Source: Candidatus Schekmanbacteria bacterium RIFCSPLOWO2_02_FULL_38_14
Lineage (GTDB): Bacteria > Schekmanbacteria > GWA2-38-11
Direction of reading: 5' to 3'
NCBI GenBank assembly: GCA_001790855.1
Contig: MGDH01000016.1
Location: forward strand, 7,182-71,181
Length of the DNA stretch: 64,000 nucleotides
The position numbers and the translations under genes are program-made. Positions 35,513 to 45,450 of the stretch are shown piece by piece (position 1 is the stretch's first letter; each line of letters starts with the position of its first letter). The notes under the pieces are model-generated. The model saw only the letters and a list, made by a program, of their open reading frames with translations. It made no database searches and had not been told where the DNA came from.

Positions 35513-37090
35513 TTACGAAGATAACTGGCCAACATTAAACTTTCGCCAATAAATAGTCGCTTTTGGATAACTTGCATTATCGAATGATAATCTTTTTACT
35601 ACCTCAACAATATTTTCCGAACAACCTGAATTTCCATCGCATACAATGAATACCCAAGTCGGTTTTGAAAAAAATGTCTCCTTGTTTAGAACTTGATCAT
35701 ATCGAACACTATAGCTTGAAATTCCTTGTTGTTGAAATAACAAATTATACTTAGCGTCTCCGGCAATCACTACGACAGACGCTTCTGTATCAGCAGATCT
35801 AATAGATTGTATTCCATTTAAAACAACTGACTTAACACGGCAATCTAATCTATTTTCATACTCCTTATACGCAGAATAACTCCACGCTCCTGCCATACCA
35901 ACAACCACAACCAAAATAGTAAAAATTCGAGCACCGCGTTGGCTCATGATAGAAAATAAAAATTCTACCACAAACATTATAATAATGGGGCTAATAAAAT
36001 AGTAATATCGACACTCACTAAAGAATTTAAAGCTCGTGCCATTCCAGAAACAAAGCGTAAGAAAACCAAGGAATAGTATTAACGACATAAACGATAAAAT
36101 AAACCATGATGTCAAAACGTTGAAACGGCCTATGCGATATAATTTATACAACACACAGCCCATTGTGAACATAACACCTGCTGCCAAAATACGGACTACC
36201 ATTACTAATTGTCCACCTATATTCAACTTGTTTACAATAAAAATCAAGAGTCCTGGAGGCATAAAAACGTACAATATCGCCTCAAATATTTCCAGTAAAT
36301 TAAAATTCAAGTGTAAGTGTTTATTGATAACAGCGCCTATTGTTCCAACACTACCTGCGTACAAAACGTTTGTATAAAAAATAATAACGGCAGTTACAAT
36401 AGGCAACAAAACAACTAATGAACTATTAATTACCACTTCTTTGTAATTTTTTCGATGCATAAATACTACCCATACAAAGCATATTATTAACATAACCAAG
36501 CCTAAATATTTCACAAGAATCGCAATAGAAACCAGTAGGCTTGTAGCAAGAATAAACACACTTTGCTTTTTAATGTTCTTCTCTCGAGCAGGGAGCTGTT
36601 TGACAGACAACATTAACCAGGTTAGTAAAGGAAATATCGCCCAAAGAATTAAGTCAGTGCAAGAAGATGCAAATCGCAATGACAGTGGGCACAATAGAGA
36701 AACGTACAAAATTTTAGCCATTGTTCTTTCGATATAAAAGTCAGACAACTTAAACCACAGCCATATACCAGAGATGAGAACAACGCTTTTAAAAAGCTTT
36801 GCAGAAAACCCTATGCTAAAACCAATTTTCAACAATAAAGAGATGAAAAAAGAATATCCTATTGGCCACCCTTTTAAATAACTATAGTTGGCAATGGACA
36901 AATCCTTTTGGGGAATCAATGTGGCTGTATATCCACGGCCATCAGCCAACCTCATCGCAGCTTGAAGTTGAAAAGCTTCATCTGTATTAGAGAAATAGGG
37001 GTTTACGAAAAGCACATATAAAAAGGGAATAACCAATAGAAAAATTAGAATGAAAACTAAGTTTTTATTGTAGCTCGTGTACATTCGCAA
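35513..37090 (-). CDS. GT-C-fold membrane glycosyltransferase (ArnT/PMT-like)
   Basis: A 525-aa polytopic protein with about 11-12 hydrophobic helices. After the first helix comes a periplasmic loop with NTDEAFQLQAAMRLADGRGYT, the acidic-residue signature of GT-C transferases that use polyprenyl-phosphate sugars. A soluble C-terminal tail (from about 430) has a small alpha/beta look. It would add a side sugar in the periplasm. The GT2 gene downstream may be the partner that charges the polyprenyl phosphate. Confidence 0.7.
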   Translation of the reverse strand: MRMYTSYNKNLVFILIFLLVIPFLYVLFVNPYFSNTDEAFQLQAAMRLADGRGYTATLIPQKDLSIANYSYLKGWPIGYSFFISLLLKIGFSIGFSAKLFKSVVLISGIWLWFKLSDFYIERTMAKILYVSLLCPLSLRFASSCTDLILWAIFPLLTWLMLSVKQLPAREKNIKKQSVFILATSLLVSIAILVKYLGLVMLIICFVWVVFMHRKNYKEVVINSSLVVLLPIVTAVIIFYTNVLYAGSVGTIGAVINKHLHLNFNLLEIFEAILYVFMPPGLLIFIVNKLNIGGQLVMVVRILAAGVMFTMGCVLYKLYRIGRFNVLTSWFILSFMSLILFLGFLTLCFWNGTSFKFFSECRYYYFISPIIIMFVVEFLFSIMSQRGARIFTILVVVVGMAGAWSYSAYKEYENRLDCRVKSVVLNGIQSIRSADTEASVVVIAGDAKYNLLFQQQGISSYSVRYDQVLNKETFFSKPTWVFIVCDGNSGCSENIVEVVKRLSFDNASYPKATIYWRKFNVGQLSS

Positions 37091-37106
37091 TAAAAAAATC
37101 CAATAG

Positions 37107-37829
37107 CTAGTAAACTCGGACGGGTTTTTTATTATACAAAGAACGCTGTGTTAAAAATATTTCTATAATTAACATAAAAAAAGTATTAATAACTTCTACT
37201 AAGTTTTTTATCTTTATTGCGCTACTATTCTGTTTTTTAGCCTGGGCATACCCTGGAATTTCGAAAAATGAGCATCCTTGCCTCAAAAGTTTTACTGTTA
37301 TTTCAGCAATAACACTAAATCTCTGTGCTCGAATTGGTAAGCCTCTCAATTTCCAAGTTGGATATATGCATGGTGAATTGATATATTGAATGTAAATATC
37401 AAATAAAACTGTATAAATTAAGTTATAAAAATTTGACAAAACTATTCTCCTGCGACATCTCACTTTTTTATTCAAATAAAAACCAAAAACCAATTCCGCC
37501 TTATTTTTATATCTAAACAGCTCTCTTAATAAATTTATACTCATGTCATTACTTCCGCCAATAATAGTAAATTTTTCATACTTTGCTATTTTTATTGCTT
37601 TTTTTAAGCTTTCTCCAATCCCTATATTTGTTTTATTAAAAATGCCGCGAATAAAATTATATTTTCTGGTCAATTCAGAAATTAGAAAACCTGTCTTATC
37701 AGTACTTCCATCGTCCACTATTATTATATCTAACTGGGTCTCTGTCTCATTTGCAACTTGAATTATATCAGAAACAGTATTTTCTAAATTATTTTCTTCA
37801 TTCAGACAGGGTATCATAATTGACAACAT
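37107..37829 (-). CDS. GT2 glycosyltransferase, polyprenyl-phosphate-sugar synthase-like
   Basis: A 240-aa family 2 transferase: MLSIMIPCLNEENNLENTVS at the start, IIIVDDGSTDKTGFLI with the metal-binding Asp pair, and a C-terminal hydrophobic stretch near 215-232. The small size and the C-terminal segment fit dolichol-phosphate-mannose-synthase-like enzymes that charge polyprenyl phosphate. The next gene upstream is a GT-C membrane transferase which would use such a donor, so the pair is consistent. Only 17 bases separate them. Confidence 0.78.
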   Translation of the reverse strand: MLSIMIPCLNEENNLENTVSDIIQVANETETQLDIIIVDDGSTDKTGFLISELTRKYNFIRGIFNKTNIGIGESLKKAIKIAKYEKFTIIGGSNDMSINLLRELFRYKNKAELVFGFYLNKKVRCRRRIVLSNFYNLIYTVLFDIYIQYINSPCIYPTWKLRGLPIRAQRFSVIAEITVKLLRQGCSFFEIPGYAQAKKQNSSAIKIKNLVEVINTFFMLIIEIFLTQRSLYNKKPVRVY

Positions 37830-37853
37830 CTTTATTGATTTAATTTGCAGAAA

Positions 37854-39242
37854 TCAGGTTTGTCGAAAACCTCTAAACGACGCATCGCATTCAAAATACA
37901 ATTTTTTCGCATTTTCGATCGCATTACATTTTTGATACAGAAAGTAGTTTTCTATTAACACTTTATTTGCCTCGTAGAGAAGCATATAAAATTCATCATC
38001 ACTTAGGTTTGTAAAATTAACTGACAATAAATCTGAATTAATATGTTTATTCTCATAAAAATCTTCACAATCTTTCAGCAAACCTTTCTCTATAGCATAA
38101 TAATATAGTGGGGAGCCTGGATATGGTGTAACAGGTCTTATTGTTCTCATTTGAGCATGGTCATCATACTTAAGCAGGAAATCAACACCAAGTTTTAACG
38201 ATTCTGCGGTTTCTCCAATATTGCCGAATATAATATTAAACCCTGGGCTTATACCAGCAGCTAAAGTATTTTCTATGCTACTGATGATTTGCTTAACCAT
38301 AAGCCCCTTTTTCATTGTATGAAGGGCTTTTTCATCCAGCGACTCAATACCATAATTAATGAAAACACATCCTGCTTCTTTCATTAATCTAAGAACATCA
38401 GGTCTTGCATAATTTAATCTGCCGTTACAAAACCATTTAAATTTAAGTTTTGACTTAATAAAACTTTCACATAATTCAACTGTTCTCTGAACGGAGCTCA
38501 TTAAAAGCTCGTCCTGGAAATCAATATAAGAAATATGATAGTCTTTCTTCAAAATTTGTATTTCTTCTATAATGCTATCTGTGGACCGGACTCTATGGCC
38601 TTTATCCATCCTGTAACAAAAATTACATTTAAAAGTACACCCTCTCCCTGATAATAGAAGCATACAACGTTCGCTGTTTTTAATATTGGCTTCTCTTAAC
38701 AAAGCATAATGATCAATAGGAAATAAATCCCATGCGGGAAAAGGAATTTCATCAATATTTGGTATAAGTGCACGTCTTGGTGTCTGAATACATTTTCCAT
38801 TTTTCAAAAATGCAATGCCATGAACAGAACACAATTCTTTTTTTTCTTTTAAAGTTTCTAATAGTTCTATTATTGTAATTTCGCCTTCTCCGATTACTAC
38901 TACATCAGCTCGTGTTTTTTTTAAGAAATACTCAGGTTCTGGCGATGGACCATGCCCTCCTATTATAAAAAAGGGCCTATTTTTTGCTTTATTAATAGCT
39001 TCTGATATTTTTAATAACTTTCTGTATTGATAATAGCCTCCTATAACACCTACGCCGATTACATCAAAATACTCCCTGTTCAATAAATTAAGTAAATGTG
39101 ATTCTGGCCAATGATAAACATCTTGGTTATAAATTTTAACTTCATGCCCTGCATTTCTGCATACGGACGCAATGTATGCTAATCCAAGGGGAAAAACTGA
39201 AATATAAGAATCATTATCATATGCTACTAACAGAATTCGCAT
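37854..39242 (-). CDS. B12-binding-domain radical SAM protein (2)
   Basis: A 462-aa protein. The cobalamin-binding-like domain (1-130) has VIGVGVIGGYYQYRK, IIGGHGPSPEPEYFL and VVIGEGE. The radical SAM motif CTFKCNFC has Cys 202, 206 and 209, followed by GIESLDEKAL and FNIIFGNIGETAESL. Reaction unknown; the family includes C- and P-methyltransferases. It stands apart from its neighbours by a 163-base gap upstream with a possible promoter, so it may be separately expressed. Confidence 0.85.
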   Translation of the reverse strand: MRILLVAYDNDSYISVFPLGLAYIASVCRNAGHEVKIYNQDVYHWPESHLLNLLNREYFDVIGVGVIGGYYQYRKLLKISEAINKAKNRPFFIIGGHGPSPEPEYFLKKTRADVVVIGEGEITIIELLETLKEKKELCSVHGIAFLKNGKCIQTPRRALIPNIDEIPFPAWDLFPIDHYALLREANIKNSERCMLLLSGRGCTFKCNFCYRMDKGHRVRSTDSIIEEIQILKKDYHISYIDFQDELLMSSVQRTVELCESFIKSKLKFKWFCNGRLNYARPDVLRLMKEAGCVFINYGIESLDEKALHTMKKGLMVKQIISSIENTLAAGISPGFNIIFGNIGETAESLKLGVDFLLKYDDHAQMRTIRPVTPYPGSPLYYYAIEKGLLKDCEDFYENKHINSDLLSVNFTNLSDDEFYMLLYEANKVLIENYFLYQKCNAIENAKKLYFECDASFRGFRQT

Positions 39243-39336
39243 TTGAATACCTTCAACCCATAATTTATTTTCTTATCCTGATTACCAGCATGTCCTTCCG
39301 AAAACTCCATTTTGCTCATTTATCTATATTTACCTA

Positions 39337-39364
39337 AATATGTTATTGCCTGCGGTCATGTCAA
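39337..39364 (-). promoter_or_regulatory. Possible internal promoter before radical SAM gene 2
   Basis: On the minus strand a consensus TTGACA (39359-39364) is followed after 16 bases by CATATT (39337-39342), a four-of-six match to the -10 box. It lies in the 163-base gap between the genes at 39406 and 37854, one of the few gaps of the locus, and points to the radical SAM gene. The remaining gap holds nothing else I can assign. Confidence 0.35.
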
Positions 39365-39405
39365 TAATCGGGCAGTAGTAAGCGAAATTATATCCTCACA
39401 CAAAA

Positions 39406-40635
39406 CTAATTTTTACTATTCATCTTAACCCTAGCTGATGGATGCCCATATTTATTACGAGCTTTTTCTAAAACTGTACTGCACCACTTATTCCGATCAA
39501 GTTTGGAATAAAGTGCCTTAAACTCATTTAACAAGAGTTCTGGTGTTACCAAAATCTGGGTACTAAACATTTTTTGTCTATCTGTTGCAAACGAAAAATT
39601 TTCCCCAGATTTCAATTCAAGTCTATGTAAACACCATTCTGGGAATTTGAATATCAAATAAGGAAGGTCACTAAACTGCGCAATAGTATTAACCCCAGAT
39701 GATGTACCCATATACATTAAAGATGTGCGAATCAAAGCAAGGTCTTCTATTATAGATGTCCCAAAATCTTTTGCGATAATTACATTCGACCTTTTTCTCA
39801 GGCCATCAAAAGTTTCCTCCCGTAATCCAACAAATACAAAAACAACTTCCGGAAAATCTATTTTACACTGATCTATGAATGACAACCAAACCACAGGATT
39901 AGTGTTCCGTTCAGAAGCATGCGATGTTTGTTTTAAAGATAATGTTACAGGTACTGTATTCTCTGGCAAATAATTCAGGTAGAACCAATGTGCCCAAAAT
40001 CCATCCCTATCACCAATTCTAAGATATGGTATATATCCATGCGAATTATAAAAATCTTGTACCTCATTAAAGTTGGGGAATCCATAATCAGCATAATTAT
40101 ATGTTTCGCCTAAGTGATGAGCCAACGGTGGGAACATGTCATAGCGTTCAACATTACTTTTCAAGAAATGATAAAATTCTTTACGAGAATTAAATTGGAA
40201 AATTGATCCAAGATATGGACATGTACTAAACAATGGAAGGAATTCAAGCATATAGTCTTGCGCATTATCAGATGTAATATTATTATCTTCGGCTTTTTTA
40301 CGGTTGCCAATTGGGTTATCACTATCATATATAACACAAATATCAACTTCTTCTGCATTATATTTAATTTTCAAAATGCTTAATCTTTCAATGAAAAGTA
40401 AGGGATCTCCAACTGACCATGGAAGGGCTTTGAAGTCCCAAACTCCCAAAATACGTTTCTTTTGAAAGTTTGGTGCGAAAATTAGTTTCATCAAATTATA
40501 ATAAAACCTGACTTTTATTGGCCATAGACCCAGCCTCAACCAAAAACTATATAATTTATCAGTTATTATCTTACATGTAGTAAGAACACCGTGCTTACGA
40601 ATTTTGCGATATATATCTATACCCTTTTGAAACAT
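39406..40635 (-). CDS. TIGR04372-like putative glycosyltransferase (paralogue A)
   Basis: A 409-aa protein without a well-known domain that I can name surely. Conserved blocks are RILGVWDFKALPWSVGDPL (near 68), FIPYL-like YIPYLRIGDRDGFWAHWF, NVIIAKDFGTSIIEDLALI and YMGTSSGVNTIAQFSDLPYL near the C-terminus. The last two resemble the donor-binding half of GT-B transferases in the TIGR04372 group. It shares all blocks with the gene at 48407, so the two are diverged paralogues. A role in glycan assembly is supported by context only. Confidence 0.6.
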   Translation of the reverse strand: MFQKGIDIYRKIRKHGVLTTCKIITDKLYSFWLRLGLWPIKVRFYYNLMKLIFAPNFQKKRILGVWDFKALPWSVGDPLLFIERLSILKIKYNAEEVDICVIYDSDNPIGNRKKAEDNNITSDNAQDYMLEFLPLFSTCPYLGSIFQFNSRKEFYHFLKSNVERYDMFPPLAHHLGETYNYADYGFPNFNEVQDFYNSHGYIPYLRIGDRDGFWAHWFYLNYLPENTVPVTLSLKQTSHASERNTNPVVWLSFIDQCKIDFPEVVFVFVGLREETFDGLRKRSNVIIAKDFGTSIIEDLALIRTSLMYMGTSSGVNTIAQFSDLPYLIFKFPEWCLHRLELKSGENFSFATDRQKMFSTQILVTPELLLNEFKALYSKLDRNKWCSTVLEKARNKYGHPSARVKMNSKN

Positions 40636-40692
40636 TTTATTTCCTATTTATACATTATATTTCTAATAATCAATTTAGTACTGACTAAACTT

Positions 40693-42135
40693 TCAATAGT
40701 ACCGACTTACCTTACCATCTAAGCCAACAATAGTTTTACCATCACCATGCCAAATACCTTTGAGACGATACCATTGCCATGCTACCAAGGGGATTACAAT
40801 TAATAGTGATATCATGTATCCGACTGCCATTCCCATGGCAGAAAAATAACGTCCAAGGAAAACATTGCTGCATGTGATTAAAATTGCAGCCAGAACACTA
40901 ATGAGCAATAATGGTTCTTGCTTATGGGCTCTCAGATACCCTGCCATAGGAACTGATATGGCTTGAAATATTTGTGCAAAGGCAAATATTCCCATAGGCA
41001 ATGGTGGCAAAAGACGAGCCGCAAAAGGATGCTGTAAGACATTGAGTATGTATACTATAAGCCAGCCGCTGAATGATATGAAACCTGAAACCACTATCGT
41101 TATTTTCATGAGTCGCCAAAATAGTCTATCTAGTTCCTCATATTCTCTCCGTGCAATCAGCATACCAAATTGTGGAATTTTAGGAGCAATCCATGCAGTA
41201 GGAATTGAAGGTATGAGTCCGACTACACTCCATGTCATACCCATCTGTCCTGCAACTACAGCACCATGATATTTAAAAAGTATCGGTATAAAAAAGTAAT
41301 GGACAAAATAACCACATAAACAGCTTAGGCCTATCTTCCATTGCATTGGCCAAATATCATTAGACCAATGCAATTTTTCTTTAACTTTAAATGAGAATAT
41401 TAAAGTTTTAGAAAATACCTTATATTTTCTTAAAATAAGCGTAATAATGCATATTATACTTGCTATATTAGAAAAAGTTAAAACCCATAAATTTGTGTGT
41501 AATAATATTGTTAACCAAAGAGTTATTTTGACAAATAATGCTTGGTAAAACGAGTAGGTATATAAATTAGATACTTGATTGCATCCCTCTAATATAGAAG
41601 TAATTGGAAGCAATAAAACCGCAATACTAGTGATAAAACAAAGTGAAAACCAGGGCATTTCCCAGTCAATCGAAGGATCTGGGGATCTGGAAAAAAACAG
41701 ATATCCCCCTACACCTAAACCAATAAGTACGAAGATGGCGGCAATTCCATACCATTTTAAAACAAAACGTGTCAAACTAGCCAGTCTCGAAAGAGCTACA
41801 TTATCGCCAATTATATTGCCATCATTATCTAAACTTAAACTAGACCATTCATGTGCGGCAAATTGGAGAATTACAATACTTAGTCCCAATTCAGCAAAAG
41901 TTTGTAATGCAACCAAACTTTGAAAAGTATAATAATAACCCTGCAATTTTGCAGTAAAAACGCTAATCATTAAAATTCCAGTAATTGGCCCAGTAATTAG
42001 ATTGAATACTCGAGTTAAAAGTCCAAAAAATACAGGTCTATCTATAGAAGCCCTTTGCATAAAAAGGTGCATTGTGTCTTTTATAATCATCATTTTACAA
42101 GGTGCCTCCAGTTGATTTTTCTCGGGTCTGTCCAT
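40693..42135 (-). CDS. Wzx-like oligosaccharide flippase
   Basis: A 480-aa polytopic membrane protein with about 12-14 hydrophobic helices, in the MATE/MOP-type polysaccharide transporter family. Typical features are the early RVFNLITGPITGILMISVF, the amphipathic TWSVVGLIPSIPTAWIAPKI and the C-terminal repeat of helices with LPPLPMGIFAFAQIF. It would flip the lipid-linked repeat unit to the periplasm. A later ATG at 42093 has GGAGG upstream and may be the true start. Together with the Wzy-like protein at 18478 it indicates Wzx/Wzy-dependent export. Confidence 0.8.
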   Translation of the reverse strand: MDRPEKNQLEAPCKMMIIKDTMHLFMQRASIDRPVFFGLLTRVFNLITGPITGILMISVFTAKLQGYYYTFQSLVALQTFAELGLSIVILQFAAHEWSSLSLDNDGNIIGDNVALSRLASLTRFVLKWYGIAAIFVLIGLGVGGYLFFSRSPDPSIDWEMPWFSLCFITSIAVLLLPITSILEGCNQVSNLYTYSFYQALFVKITLWLTILLHTNLWVLTFSNIASIICIITLILRKYKVFSKTLIFSFKVKEKLHWSNDIWPMQWKIGLSCLCGYFVHYFFIPILFKYHGAVVAGQMGMTWSVVGLIPSIPTAWIAPKIPQFGMLIARREYEELDRLFWRLMKITIVVSGFISFSGWLIVYILNVLQHPFAARLLPPLPMGIFAFAQIFQAISVPMAGYLRAHKQEPLLLISVLAAILITCSNVFLGRYFSAMGMAVGYMISLLIVIPLVAWQWYRLKGIWHGDGKTIVGLDGKVSRYY

Positions 42136-42185
42136 TAATCCAGAGCAATGTCATAATGTTTCTCTCGCAAGCTTATTTTTCTGTT

Positions 42186-44285
42186 CTATAAGCTTTTCTG
42201 TTTCCAAAGAATATACTTCAAGTACAACTCCTTTGTAAAAGTAGCACCAAATAGCCGTCTCAACACTCGTTTTGATATCTGTTTTAATGTAGGTTCTATT
42301 TTTAGAAACAATGCCCCAAATCTTAATAGCTTTATAACTAAGCCCCAAATTATACGATCAAAAGCTCCTCTATGACCTTTCCCTGTAGTAAATTTACTTA
42401 CGTAACGTGTTATTTTTAAACTAAATCTTTTATTATCAGGCACTAAGTGTAAAATTTTAGGAGCGTTCGTTCCATTTTTTGAATAAAACATTTTTATCAT
42501 TAATTCTGCATCTCCAGTTGGATCATCAGCTATTAGAATCTTATCCGGTGCTATACTTAGGAGCTTTTCTATTTGTAATATTGGCATATGAGCAAATAGC
42601 GGACTCGAATCTTTCTTTCTTTCAAGTTCAAGAAATCCTTTTATCCTTTCATAGTTTAATCCAAAATGGTCATAACGTAATATATTCATCGCTTGCAATT
42701 GTGTGCCGGCAATAACCAATTTTTCTGCACTCCTTAATTCTTCACATAACATATCATAGTGTCTAAAAAAATCTTCTAGTTTATAATAATTTATATGTAA
42801 AGGAATGTAACACTTTGGGCAATATGTTAACTGCCCTAATAAATTATAATCTGATAACACTTTAACAGTACTGCCACACTCTGAACATATACCGTTTACA
42901 CTTATTGTTCCCAATAACCAATTCCTTTTATATTTAACATCTAAGACCTTAAATCTATTAAATAAAAATGTATAAAAACACCTAAGCTCGCTGAAAACAA
43001 CACTCCAAAAACGATCATTGGAAATCGCGCTAATATTTAAATATCTTTCTCGATTTCTCCATAATAAATCATAAGGACCGGGGGTCAGATGTATGTTTTT
43101 GTAATAGTCTTTTTCATCGTTGATTAAACCTCTTTTTAAAGCACTTTTATAAATTTGCGTTCCTGGATATGCATCTACTAAACTTACATCAGCATTCATT
43201 TCCTCATTAATTACCATATCAATTGTTTCTTTTAAATCTTCCTTAGTTTCTCCTTCATTCCCCACCATAAAAGTACCAAGACACGGTATTTTTGCTTCTT
43301 TTGCTGCTCTATAGAACTTTATAATTTCTTCCTTAGTCGTTTGTTTTTTCATTATTTTTAATATTTTATTTGAACTACTTTCTATACCAGCTCCTGTTAA
43401 AACACATCCAGCCTCTTTCATTGCAACAAAAGTATCAACATCGATATTCTTTACATCTACACGCATCCCACACATCCATGGTTTTTTCGTTTTCAATCTC
43501 TTGTATTCTTCACAAAACCGCAAAATGTCTTCCTTGGTTTGGTAAAACATTTCATTAACGAAATTAAGTATGTCAAAATTATACTTAGAAAGTAAAAATT
43601 CTATTTCTTCCATAATATGTTCAAGGGGACGTTTTCTAAATGCCCCGATGGTCGGGGAGCAAAAGGTACATACTCCAACACATCCCCTGCCAGTCAGTAC
43701 CGGTAAAACTACCTGATTATGCATATAGGACGCTTCAGCATATTTGTAATAATTTATATTAATGTGATGCCAGGCGGGCAAAATATTAATATCTTGCAAA
43801 TCCAATCTTTTAGGATGATTTTTAATTACTTCACTGCTAGACCTGTCTTTAAAAAGTAGTCCTGGCACTTCTTTAAAATCATCTGAGCCATTACTTAACT
43901 CATCAATAAGGCAAGGGAGCGAGGTTTCAGCTTCACCAATAATCCCGAAATCAATTCCCATCATTTCACTATCAAAAAGAAAACGAGGATTAACGTCTTT
44001 GGTGATATTACCACCTATTATAATCGGCAAACCAGGTTTGATCGAACGAATTGTATGAATGGTTTGTGATATAAAATTAAAGTTGGAAATTAGCCCTCCA
44101 GTTGCAAATGCTAAATAATCATTTTTTTTAAGCAGTTTACTATAATCTGGATTGGTAAGTGTTGTATCAATAAAATCAAATGGTATATTATTCCGTTCCA
44201 AACATGAAAGGACATAAGCCATTCCCAGTGGGCTATGCTTATAAGGAGGTTTTACTATTAATAATTTCCTACTATCTTTTTGCAT
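42186..44285 (-). CDS. B12-binding-domain radical SAM protein (3) with zinc ribbon and extra C-terminal domain
   Basis: A 699-aa protein in three parts. Residues 1-130 are a cobalamin-binding-like domain (IIIGGNITKDVNPRFLF, IIGEAE). Residues about 190-430 are the radical SAM domain with Cys 202, 206 and 209 (GRGCVGVCTFCSP). From 460 on there is an extension: a zinc ribbon with Cys 467, 470, 489 and 492, then a Rossmann-like segment (KLVIAGTQLQAMNILRY ... ILIADD) that recalls the C-terminal domain of sugar C-methyltransferases. A strong AGGAGGG precedes the ATG. The fusion suggests a radical methylation of a sugar substrate. Confidence 0.82.
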   Translation of the reverse strand: MQKDSRKLLIVKPPYKHSPLGMAYVLSCLERNNIPFDFIDTTLTNPDYSKLLKKNDYLAFATGGLISNFNFISQTIHTIRSIKPGLPIIIGGNITKDVNPRFLFDSEMMGIDFGIIGEAETSLPCLIDELSNGSDDFKEVPGLLFKDRSSSEVIKNHPKRLDLQDINILPAWHHININYYKYAEASYMHNQVVLPVLTGRGCVGVCTFCSPTIGAFRKRPLEHIMEEIEFLLSKYNFDILNFVNEMFYQTKEDILRFCEEYKRLKTKKPWMCGMRVDVKNIDVDTFVAMKEAGCVLTGAGIESSSNKILKIMKKQTTKEEIIKFYRAAKEAKIPCLGTFMVGNEGETKEDLKETIDMVINEEMNADVSLVDAYPGTQIYKSALKRGLINDEKDYYKNIHLTPGPYDLLWRNRERYLNISAISNDRFWSVVFSELRCFYTFLFNRFKVLDVKYKRNWLLGTISVNGICSECGSTVKVLSDYNLLGQLTYCPKCYIPLHINYYKLEDFFRHYDMLCEELRSAEKLVIAGTQLQAMNILRYDHFGLNYERIKGFLELERKKDSSPLFAHMPILQIEKLLSIAPDKILIADDPTGDAELMIKMFYSKNGTNAPKILHLVPDNKRFSLKITRYVSKFTTGKGHRGAFDRIIWGLVIKLLRFGALFLKIEPTLKQISKRVLRRLFGATFTKELYLKYILWKQKSL

Positions 44286-44354
44286 TTGATAACCCTCCTA
44301 TTGATTTCAAAAAACATGTTTTTATGTAAAATCTCCCCACCTCTCCCAAAAACC

Positions 44355-45401
44355 TTATTCTCCAGACATATTAATCAATGCCCTTCCTGCCTTACCCTGC
44401 TCCAAATCATCAAAGGCACTATTTATATCTTCCAACCTATACTCATTAGTATTGAGAGCATCGAGTCTAAGCTTGCCAGCAAGATACATGTTGACATACA
44501 ATGGAATATCTCGATCCATTTGAGTCTCCCCTCCCCATGTTCCAATAATTTTCTTGCCTTTGATAAGATCAAATGGATCAATTAATATCTTTTCACCCAG
44601 TGGTAGATTGCCAGCCAGAACACACAGACCGCCATTATTGCGAACTGATCGAAAAGCAGTTTCCATGGACTCCTTCTTACCAGCAGACTCAATCGCATAA
44701 TCAATACCACGATTACCTGTAATGTCCATTATTCCTGATAAGACATCCTGATTTCTTGCATTAATTATATGTGTTGCTCCCAACTGAATAGCCTGTTCAA
44801 GTTTATGATCAAGTACATCTATGGCAATAATTAAGGAAGCATTTGCTATTTTAGCTGCTAATAAAGCACTTAAACCAATACCACCAACTCCAAATACAGC
44901 AACACTAGTACTAGGTTTTACACGTGCTGTATTCATAACAATTCCTGCACCTGTAGGAATAGCACAACCAAGAAGAGCAGCTTCACGTAAAGGCATTTTA
45001 TCAGGAATTTTTACAACACGATTTTCTGAAATAACAGCCTTTGTCAGAAATGTAGATATCGCACCGGAATTTACTATTGAGCCATTGCTTCTCTTGTATA
45101 AAGCAGACGGAACATCAGCACCCATGCCTTTTATCCATGTCAGCACAACATGGTCTCCCGGCTTTACCTTTTTAACACTGCTCCCAACATTTTCAACAAC
45201 CCCTGAACCTTCATGTCCTAAGGTATGGGGAAGAAATTTGTCTTCACCTTTTAACCCATGAACCTCATTAAGTTGAGAGTGACATACTCCACTATAAGCA
45301 ATCTTAACTAGAACCTGTCCTGCTTTGAGTTCAGGAATTGTAAGCTCTTCAATCTGTAAGGGATTATTAATTTTGTTCAAAACTGCTGCTAAGGTTTTCA
45401 T
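44355..45401 (-). CDS. Zinc-type alcohol dehydrogenase lacking the structural zinc loop
   Basis: A 348-aa medium-chain dehydrogenase. The catalytic zinc ligands are visible (GVCHSQ, then GHEGSGVVE) and the NAD loop is VAVFGVGGIGLSALLA. The loop that normally carries four Cys for the structural zinc is replaced by GMGADVPSALYKRSNGS, with no Cys. It resembles class III-type enzymes in size. It could oxidise or reduce a sugar alcohol or aldehyde in the glycan path. The next gene upstream is a Nudix hydrolase. Confidence 0.82.
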   Translation of the reverse strand: MKTLAAVLNKINNPLQIEELTIPELKAGQVLVKIAYSGVCHSQLNEVHGLKGEDKFLPHTLGHEGSGVVENVGSSVKKVKPGDHVVLTWIKGMGADVPSALYKRSNGSIVNSGAISTFLTKAVISENRVVKIPDKMPLREAALLGCAIPTGAGIVMNTARVKPSTSVAVFGVGGIGLSALLAAKIANASLIIAIDVLDHKLEQAIQLGATHIINARNQDVLSGIMDITGNRGIDYAIESAGKKESMETAFRSVRNNGGLCVLAGNLPLGEKILIDPFDLIKGKKIIGTWGGETQMDRDIPLYVNMYLAGKLRLDALNTNEYRLEDINSAFDDLEQGKAGRALINMSGE

Positions 45402-45450
45402 AATGTTCTTTCAGATAGAGCATAGTGAAGAGGTAAAATATCGAAGGCTA

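Noticed and set aside
41579-41923. Plus-strand frame of 114 codons opposite the flippase gene
   Set aside because: Shadow of a membrane-protein gene; no start signal and no recognisable domain.
44821-45261. Plus-strand frame of 146 codons opposite the alcohol dehydrogenase gene
   Set aside because: Antisense of the conserved dehydrogenase core; not protein-like.
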